A stretch of DNA of 64,000 bases from Kitasatospora sp. NBC_01287 (GCF_026340565.1 NZ_JAPEPB010000001.1:7166001-7230000), one strand, 5' to 3'; numbered from the stretch's first letter, positions 49,696 through 58,495 are shown. A program made the numbers and translations. The notes: generated by a model from the letters alone, not told the origin.

Positions 49696-50421
49696 TCAGG
49701 TCGCGAAGTCCAGGCCGGCGATGTTGCCGGACAGCGTCTGGGCGTGCGCCTGGACGCTGTCCGCGTGCTGGGTGAAGACCGCCGCGTGGGTGCGCAGCTC
49801 GTCGGGGTCGATCATGAAGCCGCTGCCGGGGCCGCCCGCCGAGCTGTCCAGCAGGTCCTCCAGGGCCGAGTAGCTCATGCCCGACACCGCCTTCTCGACC
49901 AGGCCGAGCAGCGGGGTGAGCGCGGCCTCCACCACCTGGGCGATGACGTACTGGACCAACTGCTGCTCCAGCGCGTCGACCAGCCGCTCGGCGCCCTCGA
50001 TGATCAGCGGGACGGCGGCCTCGGAGATGCCGAGGGTGAAGACCGCCGCCGCCTGGTCGGCCACGAAGGCGGCCGCCATGGCGACCAGTTCGCCGATCGT
50101 CTCCACCTTCAGGCCCACGATGAAGTCGGCCGCCGCGTCCAGCGCGGTGGCCAGCACGTGGCAGGCCGACAGCAGCTCGGTCATGTGGCCCTGCGACAGG
50201 TGGGCCCACTTGGAGACCAGCAGGTCGTAGGAGTTGGCCTGGTAGGCCGTGCCCATCGCCCTGACCGTGGCGGTGGCCTGCTGGTGGGTGTCGTCGATGC
50301 TGGTGGCGAAGGTGCGCACGTGCGACGCGAATTCGCGCACCTTGTCCTCGTTCACCTGCGGCCAGTTGATGCCGATGGCCATCAGGAAGTCGACCACCGG
50401 GTCCGGAAGTTCGATCGCCAT
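49696..50421 (-). CDS. WXG100-superfamily-like protein
   Basis: A 241-residue all-helical protein. The N-terminal PDPVVDFLMAIGINWPQVNEDKVREFASHVRTFATSIDDTHQ resembles the N-terminal domain found in actinobacterial type VII-exported toxins and their helpers. A long hydrophobic helix pair (ELVAMAAAFVADQAAAVFTLGISEAAVPLIIEGAERLVDALEQQ) follows, and the end repeats the DELRTHAAVFTQHADSVQAHAQTLSG pattern of WXG/ESAT-6-like proteins. It is the third gene of the RHS toxin locus and may help export the toxin. Confidence 0.72.
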   Translation of the reverse strand: MAIELPDPVVDFLMAIGINWPQVNEDKVREFASHVRTFATSIDDTHQQATATVRAMGTAYQANSYDLLVSKWAHLSQGHMTELLSACHVLATALDAAADFIVGLKVETIGELVAMAAAFVADQAAAVFTLGISEAAVPLIIEGAERLVDALEQQLVQYVIAQVVEAALTPLLGLVEKAVSGMSYSALEDLLDSSAGGPGSGFMIDPDELRTHAAVFTQHADSVQAHAQTLSGNIAGLDFAT

Positions 50422-50483
50422 GCGCTACCCCTCGGATCGTGCTCGCGCCACCCCCGTGGAATGTGTGCCTCTTCGGTCGCCCG

Positions 50484-51218
50484 TCAGGTGAGCGAGGACT
50501 CCGCGAACCGCAGCAGCCCGTCGCGGTCCAGCTCGCGGTGGCCGCCCTCGCCGGTCAGCGTGAAGCCGTCGGCCCACGCGGCCCGCCAGACCTGGTGGCG
50601 GAAGTTCTCGAACTCCACGAAGGCGCCCGGGACCCCCTCCAGCAGCTCCAGCTCGCGGAAGAGCATGTCCGGCTTGGCCAACCCGCGGTCGGGGCCGCTG
50701 CTTCCTCCCTTGGTGCGCGGGTTGTCGAACCGCATCCGCAGGAACGGCGAGGGCTGCCGGTCCAGGCTGGTGGCCCGCAGGCCCTGCGGGTGCGAGACCT
50801 GGAACAGCGCCTCCTCGTCGGTCTCGGTCCCGGAGAACTCGTAGTGCCAGCCGGGGAAGACCGCGTAGGTGAGGGCGTGCAGCTCGGCGTTGTCGCGGGC
50901 GTGCAGGGTGTGCCCGCGGGGCGCGGCCACCGCGGCCGTGTCGAACTCGTGCCCGGGCGCGCCGAATCCGGGCAGCGCGATCAGCGGGCGCGGGTCGCCG
51001 AGCAGTTGGTCGGTGTGCGCGCGGGCCGCCGCCAGCAGCAGGGCGACCAGCCCCGGTTCGAAGGGACCGAGCGTGGTCACCTGGAGGGCGTGCTTGCCGT
51101 CCGCCGCCGGCGCCGCCACGAAGTGGAAGCGCGGGTTCGGCGACCAGTGCCAGGCGTCGGGCAGCGCGGCGAACGGCTCGGCGGCGGGCATGGCGGACAG
51201 GGTCTCGCTGAGGTCCAT
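50484..51218 (-). CDS. Probable immunity protein of the RHS toxin
   Basis: A 244-residue soluble protein between the RHS toxin and the WXG-like gene, same strand. Visible blocks: FEPGLVALLLAAARAHTDQLLGDPRPLIALPGFGAPGHEFDTAAV, LHALTYAVFPGWHYEFSGTETDEEALFQVSHPQG and VEFENFRHQVWRAAW. It has faint similarity to suppressor-of-fused-type immunity proteins, which I cannot confirm. Position directly after the toxin tip makes immunity the best guess. Confidence 0.55.
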   Translation of the reverse strand: MDLSETLSAMPAAEPFAALPDAWHWSPNPRFHFVAAPAADGKHALQVTTLGPFEPGLVALLLAAARAHTDQLLGDPRPLIALPGFGAPGHEFDTAAVAAPRGHTLHARDNAELHALTYAVFPGWHYEFSGTETDEEALFQVSHPQGLRATSLDRQPSPFLRMRFDNPRTKGGSSGPDRGLAKPDMLFRELELLEGVPGAFVEFENFRHQVWRAAWADGFTLTGEGGHRELDRDGLLRFAESSLT

Positions 51219-51305
51219 GGGTGGGGGCTCCTGGTGGTGCGGGGCACGTGCGGGCAGGTGCGGGGCACATGCGGGTCGGCAGCGGGCCGGCTGCGGGCCG
51301 CAGCA

Positions 51306-51362
51306 GGTCAGGTGCAGGTCAGGTGCGGCTCAGGTGCGGCTCAGGCAGGTGCGGCTCAGGTC
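51306..51362 (-). repeat. Tandem repeat containing the RHS stop codon
   Basis: Read on the minus strand, the RHS gene ends ACC TGA GCCGC and the ACCTGAGCCGC-type unit recurs three times, followed by two ACCTGACCTGC-type copies. Several copies contain TGA. The downstream ~85 bases to the next gene continue as degenerate GTGCGGGGCA repeats. Confidence 0.85.
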
Positions 51363-54300
51363 CGACTGTAGTTCGGGCCGGTGTTCTGTTGATAGCGCTG
51401 GGACATCTGGCCGCCGCCGCTCGAGTTCGTGCTCGAGTCCATCGCTTCCAGGTTAGCGGTGTTGTTGTAGTAGTCGTTGCGCGCCGCACGGTCGGTGTCG
51501 TGGCCGGTGCTGTTCCAGTGGTTGACCACCGGGTTCACGTGCTCGTACGTCACCGAGCCGGCGGGGATGACCTGGCCGTTGCGGTCCCGCCAGGTCAGTT
51601 GGTCCCTGGGGATCACGGCGCCGTTGGCGTCCACCGGACGCCCGGTGTTCTGGGTGACCCCCTCGTCCGTCCAGTGCTGGATCATGTGTTCGTGGGTCGG
51701 CACCCGGTAGTTGCTCGGGTACTCGGTCCTGCGGGTGTGGGTGTTCGGGGTCGCGTTCGGGTTGGTCATGAACTGGCCGTTGGGCGCGCGCAGCATCAGG
51801 CCCAGCGGGTCGCAGGCCAGCAGCGGGTTGCCCGCGTAGCCGTAGGCGTCCGGCGAGGGGGACAGGCCCAGTGGATCGACGGTCAGGTAGCGGGCGGCGG
51901 CCGGGTCGTAGTAGCGGAAGACGTTGTAGTGCAGCCGGGACTCGGGGTCGTAGTACTGGCCGGGGAAGCGCAGTGGGGTGTCGGTGGCCTGCCGCTCCCC
52001 GGCCACGGGTACACCCCAGATGGTGCCGCGCTGCGCCCAGGCCGTCGAGCCGTCGGGGGCGAGCAGTTCGGTCGGCGTGCCGACCAGGTCGGTGACGACG
52101 GCGAAGAACCGCTCGTCGACCGCCGCCTGCTCCTCGGGCCCCGCCGCCAGCCGCTCGCGCTGCGTGATCGGGTGCAGGCCCTGGTACTCCCAGCTCAGCG
52201 TGTACGGGCCGGGCAGTTGGGGGCTGTGCGCGGTCTGCTCGATCAGCGTCTGCTGGTCCCAGCTGAACTCGGTCCACTGCAGCACGGTCGGCTCGCCGTC
52301 CGCGTGGATCAACTGCTGCTTGGTGATGCGGCGCCCGAGCGGGTCGTAGCGGTAGTGCCAGTGCGCGCCGTCGGGCGTGACGACGTCGGTGAGCCGGTCC
52401 TCGGCGTCCCAGGTGTAGCGCCAGGTCCTGCTCCGCCCGGAGAGGGTGCGCAGCCGGCGCCCGGTGACCCGGCCCTCGGCGTCGTAGCGGTAGTCGACCC
52501 GCCCGGCCCGGCGCAGCCGGCCGCCCTGGTAGGCGCGCGTGCCCTGGGCGGCCGCCTCCCGTTGCCCGGACCAGGCGGCCTCGGTGAGGTGGCCGGCGCT
52601 GTCGTAGGCGTAGGTCTCGGTCCATTCGGCCGCCCGCACGGCGGTCACCCGCCCCGCGCGGTCCAGCTCGAAGCCGGTCCGCGCGGTGGAGCCGTCGGCG
52701 GCCAGGTCGGTGATGCCGGTCAGGTCGCCGCCACCGGCGTAGCGGTAGGAGCGCCGCGCGAGGGCGGCGCCACCGGCCGTGGTGGTCCGCCCGGTCAGCC
52801 GGCCCGCGGGGTCCCAACCGAAGCCGAACGCCAGGCCCTGGTCGAAGTGGCGGCCGGTCTCGCGCCCCAGCGCGTCGTGCTCGAAGCCGATCCGGTGGCC
52901 GTCCGCGGTGAGCGACTCCGGGTTGCCGACCGCGTCGTACGTCCAACTGCTCAGGCTGCCGGCGGGGGTGCGGCGGCTGGTGCGGCGGCCCAGCGGGTCG
53001 TAGCCGAAGCGGACGGTGCGCCCGTCCACGGTCTCGGCGAGCAACCGGCCGAGGGGGTCGTGGCGGCGGGTCAGTTCGCAGTCCGGCGTGCGGGCGGCGA
53101 TGAGCCGGCCGGCCGCGTCGTACTGGTACTCGGTGGTGCGGCCGTCGGCGGTCCTGCTCGCCAGGCGCCCCAGCGGGTCGTAGCCGAAGTCGACCTGCTG
53201 GCCCGCGCCGTTCTCCCGGCGCACCACCTGGCCGGCCGCGTCGTGCCGGTAGTTGACGTGCCGCCCGTCGAAGTCCGTCTCCCCGGTCGGCCGGCCCGCC
53301 TCGTCGTACTCGTAACGCCAGCTCAGCCCCTGCGGGTTGGCGACCTCGGTGAGCCGCAGCAGCCGGTCGTGGGTGAAGCGGTAGTGCGCGCCGTCGGGGT
53401 CGGTGCGGGCGGTGAGCAGGTGGAAGTGGGTGTACTCCAGGGTGGTGACGGCGCCTTGGGGGTCGGTGTGGCCGATGTTGTTGCCCTCGGCGTCGTAGCT
53501 CCAGTGCTCGGTGCTGCCGTCGGTCAGCGTGCGGGAGAGCGGCAGCCCCTCCACCGTCCAGCTGAACCGGGCGGTGCCGCCCAGCGGGTCGGTGGCCGCG
53601 GCCAGGCGCCCGAAGGCGTCGCGCCGCAGGGTGGTGGTGGCGCCGAGCGCGTCCACCGTGCTGATCGGCAGTCCGGCGGCGTCGCAGTTGATCAGGGTGG
53701 TGCGGCCGAGCGCGTCGGTCACCCCGGTCAGCCGGCCAGCCCCGTCGCGGGCGAAGCGGGTGGTGGCGCCGGCCCGGTCGGTCAACTCGGTGCGGTTGCC
53801 CCGCTCGTCGTAGGCCTGTCGCCAGCTCAGGCCGTCGGGGGTGCGGATCTCCACCGGCTGCCGGAGCTCGTTGTACGCGATCGCCAGGGTGTTGCCGTCC
53901 GGGCGGTCGACCCGCACCACGTCACCGCGCTCGTCACGGGTGAGGCGGGTGGTGTGGCCGAGCTGGTCGGTGTAGCGCAGCAGGCGGTTGTAGCGGTCGT
54001 GCCGGACCCGGACGAAGTGGCCGAGCGGATCGGTGATCCGGCTCAGGTGCTGGTGCTCGTCGTAGTGGTACTCGGTGCGGCCGCCGTGGCTGTCGGTGAC
54101 GGTGTTGACCCGGTTCGCCGGGTCGTAGGCGATGCTGACCGAGAGCGCGCCGGACGGGCCGTGGCCGCGCGCCACCCGGCCGCGCTCGTCGTACTCGTAG
54201 GCGTAGCGGTGGCCGGTGCGGTCGGTCCAGGCGGTGATCCGGTCCAGGCCGTCGTAGTCGTAGACCAGCGGCAGGCCGGAGGAGTTGACGACGTCGGTCA

Positions 54301-55483
54301 GCCGGCCGCGGGCGTCGTAGCCGAAGCCGACCAGGATGGTGCCCAGGTGGCCGCCGGTACCGTCCAGCAGCCGCAACTCCTCGATCCGCGGGCCGGCGGC
54401 GGTGCGCACGAGGCCGACGGCCACCCGCTTGCCGCTGCTGTGGCGCAGCTCGACGGGCAGGCCGTTCGCGTCGTGGCGCAGCTCGATCCGGTGGCCGTTG
54501 CGATCGGTCAGCGCGGTGAGCGGGCGCAGGGCGCGCGCGGCGGCCGGGGCGCCCTGGTGCGGGATGCCCGGGGCCGGCAGGGCGCCGCGGCCGCCGTGGT
54601 CCGTGCCGCCGCGTTCCGTGTCGTCGCGTTCCGTGTCGTCGCGTTCCGTGCCGTGCTGCTCCGTGCCGCCTTGCCCGGGGGCATCGGTGGCGGCGAAGTG
54701 CCGCGTCCAGCCGGTCTCCGGGTCGTGGATCAGGATGACGTCCGCGGCGCGGTCCCAGGTCAGCGGCCAGCGGGCGCCCGCCTCGGGGAGGACCCGCGCA
54801 CCGGGCCCGGCGGGGACCGGGTAGTGCAGCAACTGGCCGTCGTCGCCCGCGTAGTGGATGCCCTGGCGGTCCAGCTGCACCCGCTGGGTCAGGGTGGCGG
54901 ACCAGCCCGGTCCGAACAGGGTGCCCGCCCGGTAGCCGGAGGCGTAGGCGCGGCGCAGCAGGATCGGCAGCAGGCCCGGGATGTCCAGGTCGGTCGCCGA
55001 GCTGATCATCTGCCCGGAGACCAGGTCGACCGGGTCGGTGCCGCCGGTCTCGGTGCCCTCGTTGCCGTCCGAGCGCTGCCCGCCGCCCGGGCCGCCCTCG
55101 TTGAGGTCGGGCTCGCCGCCCCGGCCCGGTCCGCTCCTGCCGGGCGCTGCTGGTCCGCCGTCGCCGCCGGGGCCGCTCCTGCCGGGTGCGGCGGGCTCGC
55201 CGTCGTCGCCCGTGCCCGGGGCGCGCTCGGCCGGGGCGCCGCCGGACGACTGCCCCTCGGGGTGCGGGTCCGCCACCGAGCCCTTGCCCGGCTCGCCGCG
55301 GCCGGTCCCGTTGAGGTGGGCGACGACCGTGGTCTCGTGCTCGGCCGTCCGGTCGGCCACGGAGGTGGCCTTCTCGTGGGTGTCCCGGAGAATCTTCTGG
55401 TAGGAATCCGAGAAGTCCTTGGCCAGCCCCTGGCCGGTCTTCTTCGCCGCGTCTTCCAGAGCTTCGGTGATCTGGCGACCCAT
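51356..55483 (-). CDS. RHS/YD-repeat polymorphic toxin with GH-E/HNH-like nuclease tip
   Basis: About 1375 residues from ATG 55483. Order: a short helical head, a Gly/Pro/Ser-rich linker (~70-145), a DUF6531-type segment (DPVDLVSGQMISSATDLDIPG), some 25 YD repeats of the GxxxxYxYDxxGR type, the RHS core LRFPGQYYDPESRLHYNVFRYYDPAAARYLTVDPLGL with the conserved DPxG cleavage region, then a 130-residue variable tip. The tip has YEHVNPVVNHWN, DYYNNTANLEAM and QQNTGPNYSRT, matching GH-E/HNH-superfamily nuclease toxins. The RHS shell would encapsulate the tip and deliver it to rivals. A probable immunity gene and a WXG-like gene follow on the same strand. No signal peptide is seen. Confidence 0.9.
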   Translation of the reverse strand: MGRQITEALEDAAKKTGQGLAKDFSDSYQKILRDTHEKATSVADRTAEHETTVVAHLNGTGRGEPGKGSVADPHPEGQSSGGAPAERAPGTGDDGEPAAPGRSGPGGDGGPAAPGRSGPGRGGEPDLNEGGPGGGQRSDGNEGTETGGTDPVDLVSGQMISSATDLDIPGLLPILLRRAYASGYRAGTLFGPGWSATLTQRVQLDRQGIHYAGDDGQLLHYPVPAGPGARVLPEAGARWPLTWDRAADVILIHDPETGWTRHFAATDAPGQGGTEQHGTERDDTERDDTERGGTDHGGRGALPAPGIPHQGAPAAARALRPLTALTDRNGHRIELRHDANGLPVELRHSSGKRVAVGLVRTAAGPRIEELRLLDGTGGHLGTILVGFGYDARGRLTDVVNSSGLPLVYDYDGLDRITAWTDRTGHRYAYEYDERGRVARGHGPSGALSVSIAYDPANRVNTVTDSHGGRTEYHYDEHQHLSRITDPLGHFVRVRHDRYNRLLRYTDQLGHTTRLTRDERGDVVRVDRPDGNTLAIAYNELRQPVEIRTPDGLSWRQAYDERGNRTELTDRAGATTRFARDGAGRLTGVTDALGRTTLINCDAAGLPISTVDALGATTTLRRDAFGRLAAATDPLGGTARFSWTVEGLPLSRTLTDGSTEHWSYDAEGNNIGHTDPQGAVTTLEYTHFHLLTARTDPDGAHYRFTHDRLLRLTEVANPQGLSWRYEYDEAGRPTGETDFDGRHVNYRHDAAGQVVRRENGAGQQVDFGYDPLGRLASRTADGRTTEYQYDAAGRLIAARTPDCELTRRHDPLGRLLAETVDGRTVRFGYDPLGRRTSRRTPAGSLSSWTYDAVGNPESLTADGHRIGFEHDALGRETGRHFDQGLAFGFGWDPAGRLTGRTTTAGGAALARRSYRYAGGGDLTGITDLAADGSTARTGFELDRAGRVTAVRAAEWTETYAYDSAGHLTEAAWSGQREAAAQGTRAYQGGRLRRAGRVDYRYDAEGRVTGRRLRTLSGRSRTWRYTWDAEDRLTDVVTPDGAHWHYRYDPLGRRITKQQLIHADGEPTVLQWTEFSWDQQTLIEQTAHSPQLPGPYTLSWEYQGLHPITQRERLAAGPEEQAAVDERFFAVVTDLVGTPTELLAPDGSTAWAQRGTIWGVPVAGERQATDTPLRFPGQYYDPESRLHYNVFRYYDPAAARYLTVDPLGLSPSPDAYGYAGNPLLACDPLGLMLRAPNGQFMTNPNATPNTHTRRTEYPSNYRVPTHEHMIQHWTDEGVTQNTGRPVDANGAVIPRDQLTWRDRNGQVIPAGSVTYEHVNPVVNHWNSTGHDTDRAARNDYYNNTANLEAMDSSTNSSGGGQMSQRYQQNTGPNYSRT

Positions 55484-55817
55484 CGGAACCACGTCCCTCG
55501 GCACCCCGGGTTGTGCCGGAACCGCACGCGCCCCGCGGGTGCCGTGACGAACGGTTCTCTCCTGACCCCCTGTCAGTTCACGGTAGCAAGGAATGCCCTG
55601 CCGGTAACCAAGGCCGCGCGGTGCGCGATCCCATCGCCCGGGAGCGCAAGCGGTGCGTCTGAGCAGGCTGTTCCTGTCGTGACAGCATCCGCACAGAGGT
55701 ATTACCCAGGTGTTGCGATCGCCCTCGGCCGGGTGCGTTATGGTCACGCGTGTCGGAACGTCAACACCACTGCCGGGGGAGGGTTTCCGCCCGGTGGATC
55801 CCAGAGGGAGGGACACC
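55484..55817. other. Intergenic region between RHS toxin and charged-repeat gene
   Basis: The 334 bases contain the divergent promoters of the RHS gene and the 75-aa gene. The plus-strand gene has a strong GAGGGAGGGA ribosome site at about 55804-55813. No gene, hairpin or long repeat is seen. Confidence 0.45.
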
Positions 55818-56045
55818 GTGCGCGAGTTCATCGAGCGCGAGGAGTTCATCGAGCGCGACCGCGGCTTCTTCGGCGGTGAGGAGATCATCGAGCGCGAGGA
55901 AATCGTCGAGCGCGACCGCTTCGGTCGTGAGCGGATCATCGAGCGCGAGGAGATCATCGAGCGCCCGGGCGTCTTCGATGGCTTCTTCGGCGGCGGCGAG
56001 GAGATCATCGAGCGCGAGGAGATCATCGACCGCGACTTCTTCTGA
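55818..56045 (+). CDS. 75-aa protein of Glu/Arg/Ile repeats
   Basis: GTG 55818 gives a protein made almost entirely of variants of EREEIIER separated by aromatic spacers (DRGFFGGEE, DRFGRER, GVFDGFFGGGEE, DRDFF). The repeat length of 6-7 with alternating Ile pairs and charges would suit an amphipathic helix or coiled coil broken by Phe-Gly turns. A perfect ribosome site and a stop right after the last repeat argue that it is a real gene. I do not recognise a described family. The aromatic-glycine motifs recall gas-vesicle or spore-coat-like low-complexity proteins, but that is only an impression. Confidence 0.7.
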   Translation: MREFIEREEFIERDRGFFGGEEIIEREEIVERDRFGRERIIEREEIIERPGVFDGFFGGGEEIIEREEIIDRDFF

Positions 56046-56047
56046 GC

Positions 56048-56156
56048 CGGTCGCCGGTCGCCGGTCGCCGGTCGCCGGTCGCGCGGTCGCTGGCCGGAGC
56101 CGTCGGTCGGAGCCGTCGGTCAGGAACGTCGGTCAGGAACGTCGGTCAGGAACGTC
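56048..56156 (+). repeat. Two short tandem repeats after the charged-repeat gene
   Basis: About five CGGTCGC units at 56048-56082, beginning three bases after the stop, then three copies of GGTCAGGAACGTC at 56118-56156. No gene is present between 56046 and 56206. Confidence 0.85.
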
Positions 56157-56206
56157 GAACGGGGCCGCCGGCCGGGTCACCCGACCCGGTCGGCGGCCCC
56201 GGCTCG

Positions 56207-56965
56207 TCAGCCGCGCAGCATCCCGCCGACGATCCCGCCCAGGCCCGCGCCCTCGGCGCCCGCCGTGACGGTGTCCCGGGCCAGGTAGGGCTCCAGGGCG
56301 TGGGCCAGGCTGGAGAGCGGCATGCTCTGCAGCCAGATCTGTCCCGGACCGGTCAGCGCCACCAGGTGGTAGCCGTCGCCTCCGAAGATCTTGTTGGCGA
56401 TGCCCGGCACCCGGGTGATGCTGAACTGCACCGTCTCGTCGAACATCCCGACGTGGCCGGGGTGGACCAGCATCGTCTGACCGGGCGCCAGGGTGTACTG
56501 GCACAGCTCGCCGGAGAGCTCGATCCAGGCCCGCCCCTGCCCGTGCAGCCGCTGCAGCACGAAGCCCTCGCCGCCCCACAGTCCGCCCCGGAAGGACTGC
56601 TGCAGCGCGATGGTCGGGGTGATCCCCGGGGTCCCGCAGAGCCAGCCGTGCCGGTGCACCAGCACGCCGCGGCCCTGGGTGATGTCCACCGGCACGATGT
56701 GCCCGGGCACCTTCGAGGCGAAGGCCACCAACCCCGGGGCGCCGTGCGCCTGGTACTGGGTCAGGAAGAGCCCGCCGCCGCTGACCGCCCGCTTGAGGGT
56801 GTTGAACAGGCCGCCGCCGCCCGGGCCGCCGGTGTTGGTGGTCTGCGACATCTGGACGTTCGCCGACATCCAGGAGAGCTCGCCGTGCATCGAGATGATC
56901 GACTCACCGGCCCCCAACTGCATCTCCAGCACCGGCATCGTGCTGCCCTTGATCACGTCGTGCAT
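56207..56965 (-). CDS. AIM24 family protein
   Basis: A 252-residue protein from ATG 56965 of the AIM24/TIGR00266 beta-sandwich family: MPVLEMQLGAGESIISMHGELSWMSANVQMSQT at the start, GGGLFNTLKRAVSGGGLFLTQYQAHGAPGLVAFAS in the middle, GGEGFVLQRLHGQGRAWIELSGELCQYTLAPGQTMLVHPGHVGMFDETV near 140-190 and IFGGDGYHLVALTGPGQIWLQSMPLSSLA near the end. Function in bacteria is unclear; homologues often sit with stress or TerD-type genes. Stand-alone here. Confidence 0.88.
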   Translation of the reverse strand: MHDVIKGSTMPVLEMQLGAGESIISMHGELSWMSANVQMSQTTNTGGPGGGGLFNTLKRAVSGGGLFLTQYQAHGAPGLVAFASKVPGHIVPVDITQGRGVLVHRHGWLCGTPGITPTIALQQSFRGGLWGGEGFVLQRLHGQGRAWIELSGELCQYTLAPGQTMLVHPGHVGMFDETVQFSITRVPGIANKIFGGDGYHLVALTGPGQIWLQSMPLSSLAHALEPYLARDTVTAGAEGAGLGGIVGGMLRG

Positions 56966-57196
56966 CCGGGTTCCCTCCCCGACCGGGGGCGGCCGCATGC
57001 CACCACCCTGCGGGCACGGTACCGCTCCGCCCTGGTGCCGAACAGGGCGGCCGGGCGTGCCGTCGCAATGCGCCCCGGTGCGTTGACGGCGTGGTGCCGC
57101 CGCGTTGCCGACGCGCCACCGGCGCCGGGTGACGGCCGCGTATTCACCGGTTGTTCACCGACTGTCTCTCGGCCTCGTTCGCCGACCGGTCGTAGG

Positions 57197-57228
57197 TTTC
57201 CCTAGGAAAGAAGTTGTTCATACAACTT
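57197..57228. promoter_or_regulatory. GntR-like operator before the FAD oxidoreductase
   Basis: A perfect inverted repeat AAGTTGT-TCAT-ACAACTT lies at 57211-57228, and TTTCC-CTA-GGAAA at 57197-57209. The first fits the TTGT...ACAA pattern of GntR-family sites, as used by phosphonate-catabolism regulators. It sits 30 bases before the GTG start, so it is well placed for repression. No gntR gene is adjacent. Confidence 0.65.
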
Positions 57229-57258
57229 GACTGCGGAAGCACTGCGACGGGGAGAACT

Positions 57259-58416
57259 GTGAACGACACGCTGGGCGCGGCGGACGTGGTGGTCGTCGGA
57301 GCCGGGATCGTCGGCCTCGCCCACGCGTACGAGGCGCTGGAGCGCGGGCTGTCGGTGGCGGTCGTCGAGCGCGACGAGCGGGCCGCCGGCGCCTCGGTGC
57401 GCAACTTCGGCCACGCCTGCGCCACCGCCCAGGACGGCGTCGCGCTGGAGTACGGCCTGGCCGCGCGCGAGCGCTGGGTGAAGCTGGCCGACGCGGCCGG
57501 CTTCTGGCTGGGCCGCACCGGCACCGTGATGGTCGCCAGGGCCGAGGACGAACTCGCCGTGCTGACCGAGTTCGGGCAGCTGCGCGGCGCCGAGGTGCGC
57601 GCGCTGACCGCGGCCGAGGTGGCCCGGCGGGTGCCGGTGGGCCCCGGCGTGGTCGGCGGCGCCTTCCTGCCCGACGACCTGCGGATCGACCAGCGCGCGG
57701 CCGCGGCCGCGATCGCGCGCCACCTCGCCGAGCGCGGCGCGCGGTTCCACTGGGCCACCACCGCCCTGGCGGTCGAGCCCGGCCTGGTCCGCACCAGCCG
57801 CGGTGAGCTGCGGGCCGGCTCGATCGTCTTCGCCGCGGGCCATGACGTGGACCGCCACTTCCCGCGGCTGGCCGAGCGGTTCGCGGTCAGGCGCTGCGTG
57901 CTGCGGATGCTGCGGGTGGACAACCCGCACGGCACCGTGATCGAGCCCGCCGTGCAGACCGGCTTCTCACTGCTGCGCTACGGCGGCTTCAACGCCTGCC
58001 CGAGCCTGCCGGCGGTGCGCGAGCGGCTCACCCGCGAGCACCCCGAGCTGATCGGGATCGGGCTCAACCTGATGTTCACCCAGCGCCCCGACGGCACCCT
58101 GACCATCGGCGACACCCACGCCTACGACGTCACCCCGTCCCCCTTCGACCAGGAGGAGCTGGACGCCGCCGTGCTGCGGGAGAGCGCCCGACTGCTCGGG
58201 GCGCCGGAGCTGACGGTCCGTGAGCGCTGGCGCGGCGTCTACGCCTCCGGCACCAGCCCGTTCCTGGTCGCGGCCCCCGCCGACGGCATCCGGGTGGTCT
58301 CGGTGACCTCGGGCGTCGGCATGACGACCGCCCTCGGCCTGGCCCCGCGGGTGCTCGACACGCTGGACGGCGAGGGCACCCCGTCGGCGGCCGAGCTGGC
58401 GGCCCTCTGCGGCTGA
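57259..58416 (+). CDS. Phosphonate-type FAD-dependent oxidoreductase (TIGR03364-like)
   Basis: A 385-residue DAO-fold flavoprotein from GTG 57259 (GGGGAGA ribosome site). It opens VVVVGAGIVGLAHAYEALERGLSVAVVERDERAAGASVRNFGHAC, where the RNFGH motif is distinctive for the oxidoreductase family linked to phosphonate breakdown. The ASGTSPFLVAAPADGIRVVSVTSGVGMTTALGLA end is the second FAD block. Usual partners are a phosphonatase HAD and a GntR regulator. Neither is present, so the gene is an orphan whose substrate could be another amino-phosphonate or amine. Confidence 0.83.
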   Translation: MNDTLGAADVVVVGAGIVGLAHAYEALERGLSVAVVERDERAAGASVRNFGHACATAQDGVALEYGLAARERWVKLADAAGFWLGRTGTVMVARAEDELAVLTEFGQLRGAEVRALTAAEVARRVPVGPGVVGGAFLPDDLRIDQRAAAAAIARHLAERGARFHWATTALAVEPGLVRTSRGELRAGSIVFAAGHDVDRHFPRLAERFAVRRCVLRMLRVDNPHGTVIEPAVQTGFSLLRYGGFNACPSLPAVRERLTREHPELIGIGLNLMFTQRPDGTLTIGDTHAYDVTPSPFDQEELDAAVLRESARLLGAPELTVRERWRGVYASGTSPFLVAAPADGIRVVSVTSGVGMTTALGLAPRVLDTLDGEGTPSAAELAALCG

Positions 58417-58495
58417 GCCGGTGCCCGGACCGTGACGGGTGGTGCCCGGACCGCGACGGGTGGTGCCCGGACCGCGCCGGGTCGGAACGGCGGTG

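Noticed and set aside
51221..55879. A 1552-residue open frame on the plus strand opposite the RHS gene.
   Set aside because: It is Val/Gly/Arg-rich without any domain and mirrors the YD repeats of the real minus-strand gene. It arises from the extreme third-position GC and absence of TA-containing codons.
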